This document shows positions 47,659 to 56,847 of a DNA stretch of 64,000 nucleotides, in pieces. The stretch is taken from contig CAWHKS010000005.1 in NCBI GenBank assembly GCA_963829955.1, positions 124,001 to 188,000 on the forward strand, given 5' to 3'. Numbering within the stretch: position 1 is the first letter of the stretch; each line of letters opens with the position of its first letter. This DNA is from DASTFY01 sp963829955 (lineage in GTDB: Bacteria > Actinomycetota > Acidimicrobiia > Acidimicrobiales > Ilumatobacteraceae). Both the position numbers and the translations under genes were made by a program. The notes beneath the pieces are model-generated. The model was not told the DNA's origin. It was given only the letters and a program-made list of their open reading frames with translations, and made no database searches.

Positions 47659-48450
47659 CTACTGGTGCACTCGGGCGCCGGCCATCGGCGCGGCGGGCGC
47701 GTCGCCAAGTCGGGCCGCCAACCACGTGGCGTCGACGACGGCGTGCCCCTCGTAGTCGTTGTTGAAGTAGCAGTAGACGTCGCCGCCCTGCTCCAGTACC
47801 TCGCTCATCTTGTCGGCCATCCGCCACAGCCGCCGTCCGCCGTACCGACCCCGGTACGGCCGCTCACGGGCGTCGGGTCCGTGGAAGCGGACATAGGTCC
47901 ACGGCGTCGTCAGCACGAACGGGTGGCTCTCGAGCAGGTCGTGGATGCACAGCGCGGCGCCGTGTCGTCGCAGCACGTCGAACACGTCGTCGTCGAGCCA
48001 GGACCGCTCACGCAACTCCACCGCCCATCGCTGCCCGGGCGGTGTCGCGGCGAGGAACTCGTCGAGGCGTCCAACGTTCCGCCGCCACCTCGGCGGAAGT
48101 TGGACGAGGGTCGGCCCGAGGTGATCGCCGAGAAGCTCGAACGCGCCGACGTGGTTGGGGAGCCACCACTCCGCATCGCGCAGCTTCATGCGGTGGGAGC
48201 CGAACGCGCCCATCTTGAGGGCGAACACGAAGCCCGGCGGCACGGCCTCCGCCCAACCGGAGACCGTCGAAGAGCGGGGCAGGCGGTAGAAGGTGCTGTT
48301 GAGCTCGACGGTCGAGAACATCGACGTGTACTGCGGCAGCCACCGTGAGGTCGGCAGGCCGTCCGGATAGACGATCCCGCGCCAGTCCCGGTACAGCCAG
48401 CCCGAGCAGCCGACACGGGCCCGGCCGGGGGACCTGTCAGCAGCGCTCAT
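47659..48450 (-). CDS. DUF72 protein
   Basis: 263 residues with a TIM-barrel-like pattern. Family blocks: VGCSGWLYRDWRGIVYPDGL (start), FSTVELNSTFYRLPRSSTVSGW, LGPTLVQLPPRW, VELRERSWL, and YCYFNNDYEGHAV at the C-terminus. DUF72 (YecE-like) proteins are widespread and uncharacterised. The stop is 10 bases before the GTG of the FAD oxidoreductase on the same strand, so the two are probably co-transcribed with the lipoprotein gene upstream (12-base gap). Confidence 0.87.
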   Translation of the reverse strand: MSAADRSPGRARVGCSGWLYRDWRGIVYPDGLPTSRWLPQYTSMFSTVELNSTFYRLPRSSTVSGWAEAVPPGFVFALKMGAFGSHRMKLRDAEWWLPNHVGAFELLGDHLGPTLVQLPPRWRRNVGRLDEFLAATPPGQRWAVELRERSWLDDDVFDVLRRHGAALCIHDLLESHPFVLTTPWTYVRFHGPDARERPYRGRYGGRRLWRMADKMSEVLEQGGDVYCYFNNDYEGHAVVDATWLAARLGDAPAAPMAGARVHQ

Positions 48451-48462
48451 GCCGTCGACGGC

Positions 48463-49284
48463 TCAGCGATGGATGGCCAGGTCGTCGAGCCACCCGGCGA
48501 AGGCGTCGCGGGGATCGGTCGACCCCGGCTTCTTGCCGATGGTCACCGGTGGATTCCCCGGCCCGACATCGCCCACGTTGCCGGCCGAGACCGAGGCGGT
48601 CACACCGTCCACGGTGAGCACGGCCCGGTCCCCGCGACGCTCGGCCACGACCGAGTGCCAGTGGGCGTCATCGATCCGCACGGCGCTCGTGACGACCGCT
48701 GAGCGCGAACCGTCCGACACCACCCAACGCAGCCGGCCGGTGGACGAACCGTCGCCGGAGAGCTCGAGCTTCCAGAAGCCGCCGGGCTGGTCGGCACGGC
48801 CCTTCTGCACGATGTTGAACGACGCCGCGGGAGCGGACGGCAGCCGGCCCGCACCGGTCAGCGCCGAACGCAGCCGGAGGGACACCGTGAACGATCCCTG
48901 GCCGGGCTCCAGCACAGCCCATTGGTCCGGCACGCTAACGGCACCGCCAGCGGCGGAGACCTCGCCGACGAGCCGCCCCGCGCCGTCGACGTTCGCGGTC
49001 CAGCCCGGGAAGCGGTAGGTACCGTCGCCGACCGCCACGCCGGCACCGATCGTGCCGTGCAGGCCGGATCCGGAGCTGTCGGCCATGACGGAACCGGCCT
49101 GCTCGTCCATGGTCCAGCGGGCGGTGAGATCCACACCCATCGCGATCCCATCAGGCGGGGCGCATGCGGTCGCCAGCGCGGCCACCACGACTGCACTGAC
49201 TGCGGCCGCCGTCCCGGTCACCATCCGGGCCTGAGTCCGCCTGAGCGCCTGGACCGCCCGACTACCGGTCCCACCGCGTGTCAT
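48463..49284 (-). CDS. LamG/concanavalin-like-domain lipoprotein
   Basis: 273 residues from the ATG at 49284, with GGAGAGGAG purine-rich sequence upstream. The N-terminus has basic residues, a hydrophobic helix and the lipobox VVVAALATAC, so it should be lipidated and anchored outside the membrane. After it come a laminin-G-like beta sandwich (LTARWTMDEQAGSVMADSSG, HGTIGAG, WAVLEPGQGSFTVSLRLRS, WHSVVAERRGDRAVLTVDG), a carbohydrate- or protein-binding fold. It is divergent from the ABC transporter genes. Confidence 0.78.
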   Translation of the reverse strand: MTRGGTGSRAVQALRRTQARMVTGTAAAVSAVVVAALATACAPPDGIAMGVDLTARWTMDEQAGSVMADSSGSGLHGTIGAGVAVGDGTYRFPGWTANVDGAGRLVGEVSAAGGAVSVPDQWAVLEPGQGSFTVSLRLRSALTGAGRLPSAPAASFNIVQKGRADQPGGFWKLELSGDGSSTGRLRWVVSDGSRSAVVTSAVRIDDAHWHSVVAERRGDRAVLTVDGVTASVSAGNVGDVGPGNPPVTIGKKPGSTDPRDAFAGWLDDLAIHR

Positions 49285-49396
49285 CGCCTTCGCTCCTCTC
49301 CTACGGGACCCGCCCCGGGTGGCGCGTACCCCCAACCGGCCCCGTCCAACCTCCGGGAGGATTGAGCGGCGGCGTGCGTGGGGGAAGGTGGTCCCG

Positions 49397-50448
49397 ATGG
49401 CGAGGACCAACGGCACCCATGTGGCTGACGCGGCTGGCGCGCCGTACGCGCCGATCCGCGCCGACCACCTCTCGAAGCGATTCGGTTCCACGACGGTCCT
49501 GGACGACGTGAGCCTCCAAGTTCCCGCCGGCGCCATCGTGGCTCTGGTGGGCCCGAGTGGATGCGGCAAGACGACCCTGCTGCGCCTCCTGACCGGCGTC
49601 TACCGCCCGAGTGACGGCTCGGCGGAGGTCCTCGGCGCCGATCCCGTCCACTTCTCGGCCGCCCACCGCCGCCGCCTGGGCTACCAGGCGCAGGCCAGCG
49701 TCCTCTTCCCGCACCTCACCCTGCGTGGGAACCTGGCCTTCGTCGCCGCGCTCTACGGCGTGCCGCTACGCCGCCGCCGTCGCCGGCTGCGGGAGACGCT
49801 GCAGCTCGTCGACCTGTGGAACGACCGCTCGACGCTGCTGTCGCACGCGTCGGGAGGCATGCAGCGCCGCCTTGCCCTCGCGGCCACGCTCGTCCACGAC
49901 CCCGAGCTGGTCATGCTGGACGAGCCCACCGCGGGTGTGGACCCGATCCTGCGTGAGCGCTTCTGGGCCAGCTTCAGGACGCTGCGCGACGCCGGGCGCA
50001 CGATCCTCGTCTCCACGCAGTACGTCGGCGAGGCCGCGCACTGCGATCTCGTCGGCCTCATGGCGGACGGGAACCTGGTGACGATGGCGACCCCGGACCA
50101 GCTTCGGAAGCAGGCCTACGGCGGGGAGCTGGTCGACGTCTGCGTGGGGGACGACGAGCAGCGCGCCGCCCGCGCACACTCGACCGCGCGCCGTGGGTCA
50201 ACGAGGTCATCCAGCGCCCCGATCGCCTCAGCGTGGTGGTTGCAGACGGGACGAACGACCAGCGTGCCATCCTCCGCACGCTGGAGCAGGCCGGTGTCGG
50301 GTCGGCGGAGGTGGTCCCGCCCACCCTTGACTACGACGAGGTGTTCGTTCGCCTCGTCCGGGCCCACCGCCGAGCCCATCGTGACGGGGACGAGCGGCTG
50401 TCGACCGAGGAGACCGGTCGCGCGGTGGCCGTCGGGAGCCGGCCGTGA
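49397..50448 (+). pseudogene. ABC transporter ATP-binding protein, C-terminal domain frameshifted
   Basis: ATG at 49397. The nucleotide-binding domain is intact: Walker A GPSGCGKTT, a Q-loop QAQASVLFPHLT, the signature SHASGGMQRRLAL, Walker B LVMLDEPTAG and a switch His-like STQYVGEA. At 50177-50179 the CACA dinucleotide run (CGCGCACACTCG) changes the frame. Removing CA joins to a frame reading RAPWVNEVIQRPDRLSVVV, then a C-terminal regulatory-type domain ending at 50448, which overlaps the permease start by 4 bases (GTGA). As read, the first frame continues to 50770 inside the permease gene. The ATPase core may still work. A sequencing error is a real alternative. Confidence 0.8.
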
Positions 50449-52004
50449 CGGCCGTGCTGCGGTCCGGCCAGCGCCGGCCCTCCCGACTGCCCCTCGCGAC
50501 CTGGGCCTTCGCCAGGAAGGAAGCCCTCGACGTCCTGCGGCAGCCGAGGCTCCTGCTCGTGCTCGTGCTCGGGCCGTTCCTCATCCTTCTGCTGTTCGGC
50601 CTCGGCTACCGCGACGAGGTGCGGCCGTACCGCACGATCCTGGTGGGCGACGCGGATGCCGCGCTCACCCGGGAGATGGAGGCGTCGGCGTCGCGGTTGG
50701 GACCGCTCGTCGAGCTCGCCGCCGTGGAGTCCGACGAGGCGGCCGCTCGGGAGCGATTGGCCGACGGTGACGTGGACGCCGTCGTCGTCCTCCCCCCGGA
50801 TCCGCTCGGCACCGTGCTCAGCGGGGAGCGGGCCACACTGCGGATCCTCCACTCCCGGCTGGATCCGGTCGAGCTCTCGATCATCCAGTTCGCGTCCCGG
50901 CTCGCCGTGGCCGAGGTGAACGCCGCCGTGCTCGCCTCGCTGGTCGCGGGCGGCCAGGGAACGGAGCTGCCGGTCGGGGAGGCGCTAGGTGTCGTCTCGG
51001 ACACGCTGGGCCAGGCCGTCCAACAGGTCGAGGCCGGTGATCTGGTGCGCGCCGACGCGACGCTCGAGGACGTGGACCGAGGGCTCCGCCGCGTCGACGT
51101 GGCGGCCACCTCGGCCCGTGCGCTGGCCGAGGACGGGACCGGGAGCGGTGAGCCCGGCAGCGCTTTGGCCCGCTCCGCGGCGTCGTTCGGGACGGCCATC
51201 GGCGCGGCGCGGGCAGCCATCGACGAGGCCCGACGCGCCATCGGGCAAGGGCAGGTGGACACCGCCCGTGAGCAGCTCGGTCAGGCCCAACAGCTCCTCC
51301 AGCAGGCTCCGGCCTTGGCCGAGCAACTGCTCGCCGTCGACGCCGAGGTGCTCGTGCAACCGTTCACCGGCGAGGTGGAGAGCATCGTGCCGGGGCAGCG
51401 CACGTTCACCGACTACTACGCACCGGCCGCCATCGTGCTGCTCCTCCAGCAGTTCGGCGTGGCCTTCGCGGCCTTGTCCTTCGTGCGCGAGCGACAGCTC
51501 GGTGCCGCCGAGCTCTTCCGGGTGGCGCCCGTCGGGGCGCGCCAGGTGGTGGTGGGCAAGTACGTCGGGCACTTCGTCATCGGCGGGCTGGTGGCGGCAG
51601 CCCTGCTCGCGCTCGTGCGGTGGGTGCTCGACGTCCCCCTTCTCGGCTCCGCCGGCCACCTCGCCGTCAGCCTGGCGCTCGTGGTGCTCGCATCGGTCGG
51701 TCTCGGCTTCCTCGTGTCCCTGACCTCCCGCACGGACATGCAGGCTGTCCTGTCGACGATGCTCATCCTGCTGGCGACCCTGTTCTTCAGTGGCTTCTTC
51801 CTGCCCATCGACCAGCTCGGGGGCGCTGCCCAGTACGTGGCCTGGGCCCTCCCGGCCACCTACGGCATCGAGCAGGCGCGCAGCATCATGCTCCGCGGCG
51901 AGGACCTCCCGGTCGACTCGGCCCTCGCCTTGGCGGCGTACGCCGCCGTCACCGCGATCGTCGTCCTCGCGCTGACGAGACGGCGGATGACGGTGCTGGC
52001 CTGA
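50445..52004 (+). CDS. ABC-2-type transporter permease
   Basis: 519 residues. An N-terminal cytoplasmic segment FARKEALDVLRQPRLLLVLVL leads into a first membrane helix (about 37-55), followed by a long extracytoplasmic domain of about 300 residues with an extended helical Ala/Gln/Glu region (about 170-290). Then five C-terminal helices with DYYAPAAIVLLLQQFGVAFA, VSLTSRTDMQAVLSTMLILL and LPIDQLGGAAQYVAWALPATYG. This is the ABC-2/LinN-YhgE-like exporter layout. With the ATPase it would export a lipid, drug or glycan. GTG start overlaps the ATPase stop by 4 bases. Confidence 0.85.
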   Translation: MTAVLRSGQRRPSRLPLATWAFARKEALDVLRQPRLLLVLVLGPFLILLLFGLGYRDEVRPYRTILVGDADAALTREMEASASRLGPLVELAAVESDEAAARERLADGDVDAVVVLPPDPLGTVLSGERATLRILHSRLDPVELSIIQFASRLAVAEVNAAVLASLVAGGQGTELPVGEALGVVSDTLGQAVQQVEAGDLVRADATLEDVDRGLRRVDVAATSARALAEDGTGSGEPGSALARSAASFGTAIGAARAAIDEARRAIGQGQVDTAREQLGQAQQLLQQAPALAEQLLAVDAEVLVQPFTGEVESIVPGQRTFTDYYAPAAIVLLLQQFGVAFAALSFVRERQLGAAELFRVAPVGARQVVVGKYVGHFVIGGLVAAALLALVRWVLDVPLLGSAGHLAVSLALVVLASVGLGFLVSLTSRTDMQAVLSTMLILLATLFFSGFFLPIDQLGGAAQYVAWALPATYGIEQARSIMLRGEDLPVDSALALAAYAAVTAIVVLALTRRRMTVLA

Positions 52005-52065
52005 GCGGCAGGGTCGACCCATCTCAGAGGTGTGAAGCCGCACACTGCTGGGTAGTCCTGGCGCC

Positions 52066-52380
52066 ATGCGGATCGCCGGCACCCAGCCCGTCGCGCAGGT
52101 GCTCTTCGTTACCGTCGATGAGCCGAGGATCCGGTTCGACGTGGTCCTCCTGGACCCGGCGACCTGGGGCGGGCAGCACCTGCCGGCCGGCACTCCGATC
52201 AGCATCTCGTTCGACATCGACCAGCCCGGTCACCAGTCGCCCGTCACCGCGATGGCTCGGGCCTGGGCCGCGGACCTGGCACCCATCCAGCTGACCCTCA
52301 CCGAGGACGAGGGGCGTCAGCTGGTCGTCATGGCGGCCGGGGACGAGAAGCTCGTGCTCTCGATGGCACCCATCCGCTGA
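52066..52380 (+). CDS. Hypothetical protein, unknown function
   Basis: 104 residues with no signal peptide or membrane helix. Alternating strands (QVLFVTVDEPRIRFDVVLLD, PISISFDID, PIQLTLTEDEGRQLVVM) suggest an all-beta fold. The frame begins at an ATG with no clear Shine-Dalgarno sequence; TAGTCC seven bases upstream may be its -10. I do not recognise a family. It sits between the ABC permease and a convergent zinc-ribbon protein. Confidence 0.55.
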   Translation: MRIAGTQPVAQVLFVTVDEPRIRFDVVLLDPATWGGQHLPAGTPISISFDIDQPGHQSPVTAMARAWAADLAPIQLTLTEDEGRQLVVMAAGDEKLVLSMAPIR

Positions 52381-52483
52381 TCAGGCCTCTCAGGCCTCGC
52401 TCAAGGGATGCAGTTCTCGCGGGATCCCGTGGCCGCTGCCGCGTCGGCGGCCGCGAGAACGCCGGTTCAACCGGCCGGCTCGG

Positions 52484-52840
52484 TCAGGCCCCCGAAGGCG
52501 GCATCGCGTCGTCCTCGAAGCGATGATCCTGGGCGCGGCGGAGCAGTCCCACCTCGGCCTCGGAGGCCTCCGGCCCGTACATGACCACGATGGTCCCCAT
52601 CGTGTTGCAGGCCGGGCAGGCGGTGGCGAGAACGGCAGCCATGTCGGCCGGGTCCGACGCTCCCTCCAGTCGCCGTAAGGATCGGACCTCGATCTGCTCG
52701 GCTGTTACCACGGAGTTGCAGGCGCTGCAATGCACGCCGTCGTCGGCGACGCGGAGCTGGCCCGCGTACCCCGCTGCGGCGTAGTCGGCCAAGACGGCCG
52801 ACAGCGTCGTGTTGTCGGACGGTCCAGAGGTGACGCCCAT
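52484..52840 (-). CDS. Small zinc-ribbon-like protein, unknown
   Basis: 118 residues with a GAGGAGGAG site before the ATG. Two CxxC pairs, CSACNS near residue 38 and CPACNT near residue 74, could bind one zinc ion. The pairs lie in a helical region (TTLSAVLADYAAAGYAG), and the C-terminus ends in a helix and acidic tail. I recall similar actinobacterial uncharacterised proteins but no named function. The convergent 52066-52380 gene is about 100 bases away. Confidence 0.65.
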   Translation of the reverse strand: MGVTSGPSDNTTLSAVLADYAAAGYAGQLRVADDGVHCSACNSVVTAEQIEVRSLRRLEGASDPADMAAVLATACPACNTMGTIVVMYGPEASEAEVGLLRRAQDHRFEDDAMPPSGA

Positions 52841-52952
52841 CCGCTCCTCCTCACTCGGTCACCGCGGCCCGCGGCGACCGGACGAATACCCCTCACCTTC
52901 AGATTTCACTCCTGGGCGCAGCATGATCGACGACGGGGCATGATCAACGTCC

Positions 52953-53684
52953 ATGGACCTCGCGGAGTACGACGCCCTGAGCTTCGACTGCTACGGGACC
53001 CTCATCGACTGGGAGGCCGGCCTCGCCGCCGTGCTCGGCCCATGGGCCCGGCGGCAGCAGCCCGGCCTGTCCGACGAGGACCTGCTCGCCGCCTACTCCG
53101 GCCATGAGGCGGAGGTGGAGGCGGAGCTCCCCACCCTGCTGTACCCCGACGTGCTCGCGGAGTCTCTTCGTCGCACGGGGGCAGCCCTCGGCGCGGCGGT
53201 CTCGGATGAGGACGCAGCGGCGCTCGGCAGCTCGGTGGCCGACTGGCCGGCGTTCCCGGACTCGGCCGATGCGCTGGCCCGGCTGAAACGGCACTACCGG
53301 CTCTTCATCCTCTCGAACATCGACCGGGCCGGGTTCGCGGCGAGCAACCGGCGCCTCGGCGTGGAGTTCGACACCGTCCTGACCGCGCAGGACATCGGCT
53401 CTTACAAGCCGAACCCCGCCAACTTCGATGCGCTCCTCACCAGGATCGACGAGCTCGGGGTACCGCGTGGGCGGTTGCTCCACGTGGCCCAGTCGCTGTT
53501 CCACGACCATGTCCCTGCGAAGGCGAAGGGCCTCCCGACGGTCTGGATCAACCGCCGCCAGGACCAGAAGGGATGGGGAGCCACACCGCCGCCCGCGGCC
53601 GGCGTGCAGCCCGACGCGGAGTTCCCGTCGATGCGCGCCTTCGCCGACGCTGTCGACACCGTGTTCGGCACCGCCGACCCCTGA
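52953..53684 (+). CDS. Haloacid dehalogenase type II-like HAD hydrolase
   Basis: 243 residues. HAD motifs in order: DALSFDCYGTLIDWEAG with the nucleophile Asp, LFILSNIDR (motif II Ser/Asn), and SYKPNPANFD (Lys) followed by LHVAQSLFHDHVPAKAKGL with the acidic/His end. The FxCYGTLIDW form is that of haloacid dehalogenase type II and related esterases. Substrate unknown. The promoter region holds a direct repeat of GCATGATCRACG (about 52919-52949). Confidence 0.85.
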   Translation: MDLAEYDALSFDCYGTLIDWEAGLAAVLGPWARRQQPGLSDEDLLAAYSGHEAEVEAELPTLLYPDVLAESLRRTGAALGAAVSDEDAAALGSSVADWPAFPDSADALARLKRHYRLFILSNIDRAGFAASNRRLGVEFDTVLTAQDIGSYKPNPANFDALLTRIDELGVPRGRLLHVAQSLFHDHVPAKAKGLPTVWINRRQDQKGWGATPPPAAGVQPDAEFPSMRAFADAVDTVFGTADP

Positions 53685-53722
53685 GGCTGCCCGGCCTCCT
53701 GCTCCCGAGTACGTTCCCCTAC

Positions 53723-54787
53723 ATGCCCTACCGCACACTCGGACACACCGGGATGCAGGTTTCGAGCGTCTGCCTCGGCGCGATGATGTTCGGTGGCTTC
53801 GGCAACCGCGACCACGATGATTGCGTTCGCATCATCCACCGTGCGCTCGACTCCGGCATCAACTTCATCGACACCGCCGACGTCTACTCGTCAGGCGAGA
53901 GCGAAGAGATCGTCGCCAAGGCACTGGCCGGCGGGCGACGGGACGACATCATCCTCGCCACCAAGTGCCACTTCCCCGTCGTGGGCGGTCCGTTCGAACC
54001 GGACCGGAAGCCCAACACCTGGGGCAGCAGCCGGCGCCACATCATCCGCTCGTGCGAGGACAGCCTGCGCCGCCTCGGCACCGAATGGATCGACCTGTAC
54101 CAGATGCACCGGCCTGACTACACGACGGACGTCGACGAGACGCTCGGCGCGCTCTCCGACCTCATCCACCAGGGCAAGGTCCGCGCCATCGGCTCCTCGA
54201 CGTTCCCGACCGAGCTCATCGTGGAAGCCCAATGGACGGCGGAGCGGCGGGGGCGCGAGCGGTTCCGGTGCGAGCAGCCGCCGTACTCGATCTTCGTGCG
54301 GGGGATCGAACGGGGCCTCCTGCCGGTGTGTGAGCGGTACGGCATGGGCGTCATCGTCTGGAGCCCGCTGAACGGCGGCTGGTTGAGCGGCAAGTACCGG
54401 CGCGACTCCGAGGCGGAGACGTTCACCAGTGGCCGGGCCCGCCGGTTCCCTGAACGGTTCGACCCGTCGGAACCCGACAACGCCCGCAAGCTCGACATGG
54501 TGGAAGAGCTCGACAAGCTGGCCGGCGACGCTGGCATGAGCCTGCCGCACCTGGCGCTCGCCTGGACGCTCGAGCACCCGGCGGTGACGTCGACGATCGT
54601 CGGGCCTCGCACGATGGAGCACCTCGAAGGACTCCTCGGCGCCGACGAGCGGCGCGTGCCGGTGGAGGTGCTCGACCGCATCGACGAGATGGTCCCGCCC
54701 GGGACCATGGTGCGCTCCGCCGAGGATCCCTTCCTCCCGCCCTGGCTCACCGACGCCGGCCAGCGCCGCCGCCCGTCAGCGCGCTAG
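53723..54787 (+). CDS. Aldo/keto reductase
   Basis: 354 residues from the ATG at 53723 (MPYRTLGHTGMQVSSVCLGAMMFG). The tetrad residues are visible: Asp and Tyr in FIDTADVYSSGE, Lys in LATKCHFP, His in LYQMHRPD. IDVYSSGESEEIVAKAL and PLNGGWLSGKYRRD place it in the Kv-beta/YghZ-like AKR group. It reduces or oxidises a carbonyl with NADPH. It follows the HAD gene by 38 bases. Confidence 0.9.
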   Translation: MPYRTLGHTGMQVSSVCLGAMMFGGFGNRDHDDCVRIIHRALDSGINFIDTADVYSSGESEEIVAKALAGGRRDDIILATKCHFPVVGGPFEPDRKPNTWGSSRRHIIRSCEDSLRRLGTEWIDLYQMHRPDYTTDVDETLGALSDLIHQGKVRAIGSSTFPTELIVEAQWTAERRGRERFRCEQPPYSIFVRGIERGLLPVCERYGMGVIVWSPLNGGWLSGKYRRDSEAETFTSGRARRFPERFDPSEPDNARKLDMVEELDKLAGDAGMSLPHLALAWTLEHPAVTSTIVGPRTMEHLEGLLGADERRVPVEVLDRIDEMVPPGTMVRSAEDPFLPPWLTDAGQRRRPSAR

Positions 54788-54800
54788 AGACCGCCGCCCG

Positions 54801-54891
54801 AAGTCGTACGGTACGCCAAGTTTCACTCCTGTCGCGCAACTCCAAAGTTGTACGGTACGCTTTCGATTGCCCTTATCGTACGACTTTGGAG
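54801..54891 (+). repeat. Direct and inverted repeats upstream of the fic gene
   Basis: AAGTYGTACGGTACGC occurs at 54801-54816 and 54845-54860 (15 of 16 bases identical, 44 bases apart). A 15-base inverted repeat (CTCCAAAGTYGTACG, one mismatch) joins 54840-54854 and 54877-54891. The right arm contains the GGAG of the fic Shine-Dalgarno sequence. It is an AT-richer patch than its surroundings. Confidence 0.75.
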
Positions 54892-54898
54892 AGGACCG

Positions 54899-55888
54899 AT
54901 GCCCGGGCGCCCGAGCAGAGAGCAGATCCATCGACGCCTCCAGGAGGCGACCGCCGAGCTGACAGAGCGGATGGGAGGTCTGCCGGACCCGGTCGAGGCC
55001 GAGGACATCTGGACCACCATCTGGTACCAGGAAGCCCACAACTCCACCGCCATCGAGGGGAACACGCTCGTGCTTCGTCAGGTGGAGGTCCTCCTGCGCG
55101 ATGGCCGAGCCGTCGGCGACAAGGAGCTCAAGGAGTACCTAGAGGTCCGCAGCTACGCCGACGCCGCCCGCTGGGTCTACCGCCACGCACTGGAGCCCGG
55201 GCCGTGGACGGACGGTTCACTCGTCACACTCACCGAGGTCAGGCACGTGCACGAGCTGACGCTCGGGCCGGTCTGGGATGTCGCTCCGCATCCGAACGCG
55301 ACCGCGCGAGAAGCCCCAGGGGCCTTCCGCGAGCACGACATCGCTCCCTTCCCCGGGGGCATGGTGCCACCGCCCTGGACAGAGGTGCCCGCGGCGATGC
55401 GCGACTGGATACGAGGCCCCGGCGAACTTCGAGAGGCTGACCGCCCACTCGAGGGGCTCGCTCGGGTCCACAGCGAATTCGAGCGCATCCACCCGTTCCT
55501 CGACGGCAACGGCCGTACCGGGCGCCTCCTGCTCAACCTCGTACTGCTCCGCCTCGGGTACGCCCCGGCGATCATCTACCTCCGCGATCGCTCCCGGTAC
55601 CTGCGAGCGCTGCAGGCCGCTGACGGCGGCGATGCGGGCCCTCTCGGCGAGCTGCTCGCCCGGTCGGTGCTCGACAACCTCTACCGCTTCATCGTCCCAG
55701 CGGTCGCAGGGCCGAAGCGGCTCGTTCCCCTGACGGCGCTCGCCGATCGCGATCTCTCCGAAGGCGCGCTCCGCACCGCTGCCAATCGCGGCCGGCTACG
55801 GGCTCAGAAGGGCGACGACGGGCAGTGGCGTAGCACCCGCGCTTGGGTTGACGAGTACAAGGCAAAGCGCCATCAACGGAAGGTGTGA
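54899..55888 (+). CDS. Fic-domain protein (AMPylator-type) with C-terminal winged helix
   Basis: 329 residues from the ATG at 54899, which has a GGAGAGG site about 5 bases upstream. The N-terminal helical segment includes IWYQEAHNSTAIEGN, in the alpha-inhibitory position: a (S/T)xxxE(G/N) inhibitory helix is visible as STAIEGN. The Fic motif HPFLDGNGRTGR is intact at about residue 198. The C-terminus has a winged helix-like LSEGALRTAANRGRLRAQKGD. Fic enzymes transfer AMP or other groups to proteins. The upstream repeats overlap its ribosome binding site, so self-regulation via the winged helix is likely. Not paired with an obvious antitoxin gene. Confidence 0.88.
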   Translation: MPGRPSREQIHRRLQEATAELTERMGGLPDPVEAEDIWTTIWYQEAHNSTAIEGNTLVLRQVEVLLRDGRAVGDKELKEYLEVRSYADAARWVYRHALEPGPWTDGSLVTLTEVRHVHELTLGPVWDVAPHPNATAREAPGAFREHDIAPFPGGMVPPPWTEVPAAMRDWIRGPGELREADRPLEGLARVHSEFERIHPFLDGNGRTGRLLLNLVLLRLGYAPAIIYLRDRSRYLRALQAADGGDAGPLGELLARSVLDNLYRFIVPAVAGPKRLVPLTALADRDLSEGALRTAANRGRLRAQKGDDGQWRSTRAWVDEYKAKRHQRKV

Positions 55889-55909
55889 AGTCCTGGCGGT
55901 CATCCGCGT

Positions 55910-56773
55910 TCACTCCTCGGGCTGAGCGGCGTACGCAAAGAGTCGTCGCTCGCCGTCGAGGCCCTTGAGCGAATGCAGGCCGCGGTCCTCGAACCTGAAG
56001 CCCGCCGCGCTGACAAGGACTCGTACCGTCTCCGACACCAGGATCTCGTTCGGTCCTGCGGCTGCCATCACCCGTGCGGCCTCGTGCACGGCGACGCCAC
56101 GCACGCCCGCGCCGACAAGCTGCACCTCGCCGACATGCACACCCGCTCGTACCTGGAGATCGAGGTCCGTCCCATCACGAAGGACGGCCGTCGCGCACTG
56201 TATTGCTGCGGCTGGACCCTCGAATCTTGCGAGCACCCCGTCTCCCGTGGTTTCGATCTCGCGGCCACGGAACCGTTCAAGCTGGCGACGAACCGACTCG
56301 TAGTGCTGGGAGAGCAAGTCCTGCCAGGCGACATCCCCGAGCCGTGTTGCGCGCTCGGTCGATCCGACGAGGTCCGTGAACAGCAGCGTCGCCAGCACAC
56401 GGTTGCCCAGGCCGAGCGGGAACCCACTCGTCGCCCGCACGCCTACCCACTCGAGCAGGATGCAGTCCTGGTCACCCAGCGTGTAGCCGTCATGTCCCGC
56501 TGGGATGTCGAACACGTCGTCGGCCTCGACCTCCACAGTCGTGCCGTCCTCGAACGTGAAGCCGAACCGGCCCCCGAGCACGACACCCACGTGCCGGGCC
56601 TGGCACAACTCGCCACCGACGACCGCGGGCATGAACGACGACCACCGCCAGCCGGGGTGGAACACGATTCGCGCCACGGTCAGGTCCCCGAGCTCCACGA
56701 GGGCCTGAGACGCATACTCGAACTCTTCGACCTCGTCCGGCGCCTGCAAGCTCTTCACATGTCGCTGCTGCAC
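55910..56773 (-). CDS. Cupin - class III adenylate/guanylate cyclase fusion
   Basis: 287 residues. Residues about 20-115 form a cupin barrel: FHPGWRWSSFMPAVVGGELC, GVVLGGRFGFTFEDGTTVEV and DVFDIPAGHDGYTLGD. Residues about 125-285 form a class III cyclase domain with LLFTDLVGSTERATRLGD (first metal Asp), ETTGDGVLARFEGP (second Asp) and VRAGVHVGEVQLVG. Neither a signal peptide nor a membrane helix is present. The cupin may bind a ligand and control cyclic-nucleotide formation. It is divergent from the 56848 gene and convergent with fic. Confidence 0.82.
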   Translation of the reverse strand: MQQRHVKSLQAPDEVEEFEYASQALVELGDLTVARIVFHPGWRWSSFMPAVVGGELCQARHVGVVLGGRFGFTFEDGTTVEVEADDVFDIPAGHDGYTLGDQDCILLEWVGVRATSGFPLGLGNRVLATLLFTDLVGSTERATRLGDVAWQDLLSQHYESVRRQLERFRGREIETTGDGVLARFEGPAAAIQCATAVLRDGTDLDLQVRAGVHVGEVQLVGAGVRGVAVHEAARVMAAAGPNEILVSETVRVLVSAAGFRFEDRGLHSLKGLDGERRLFAYAAQPEE

Positions 56774-56847
56774 AGGCTGTTCATGATGCTCGCCACGCCG
56801 CGCAGCCTCAAGACGAAACCAATCGCGCGCGTACGGGCTTCGTCAGC

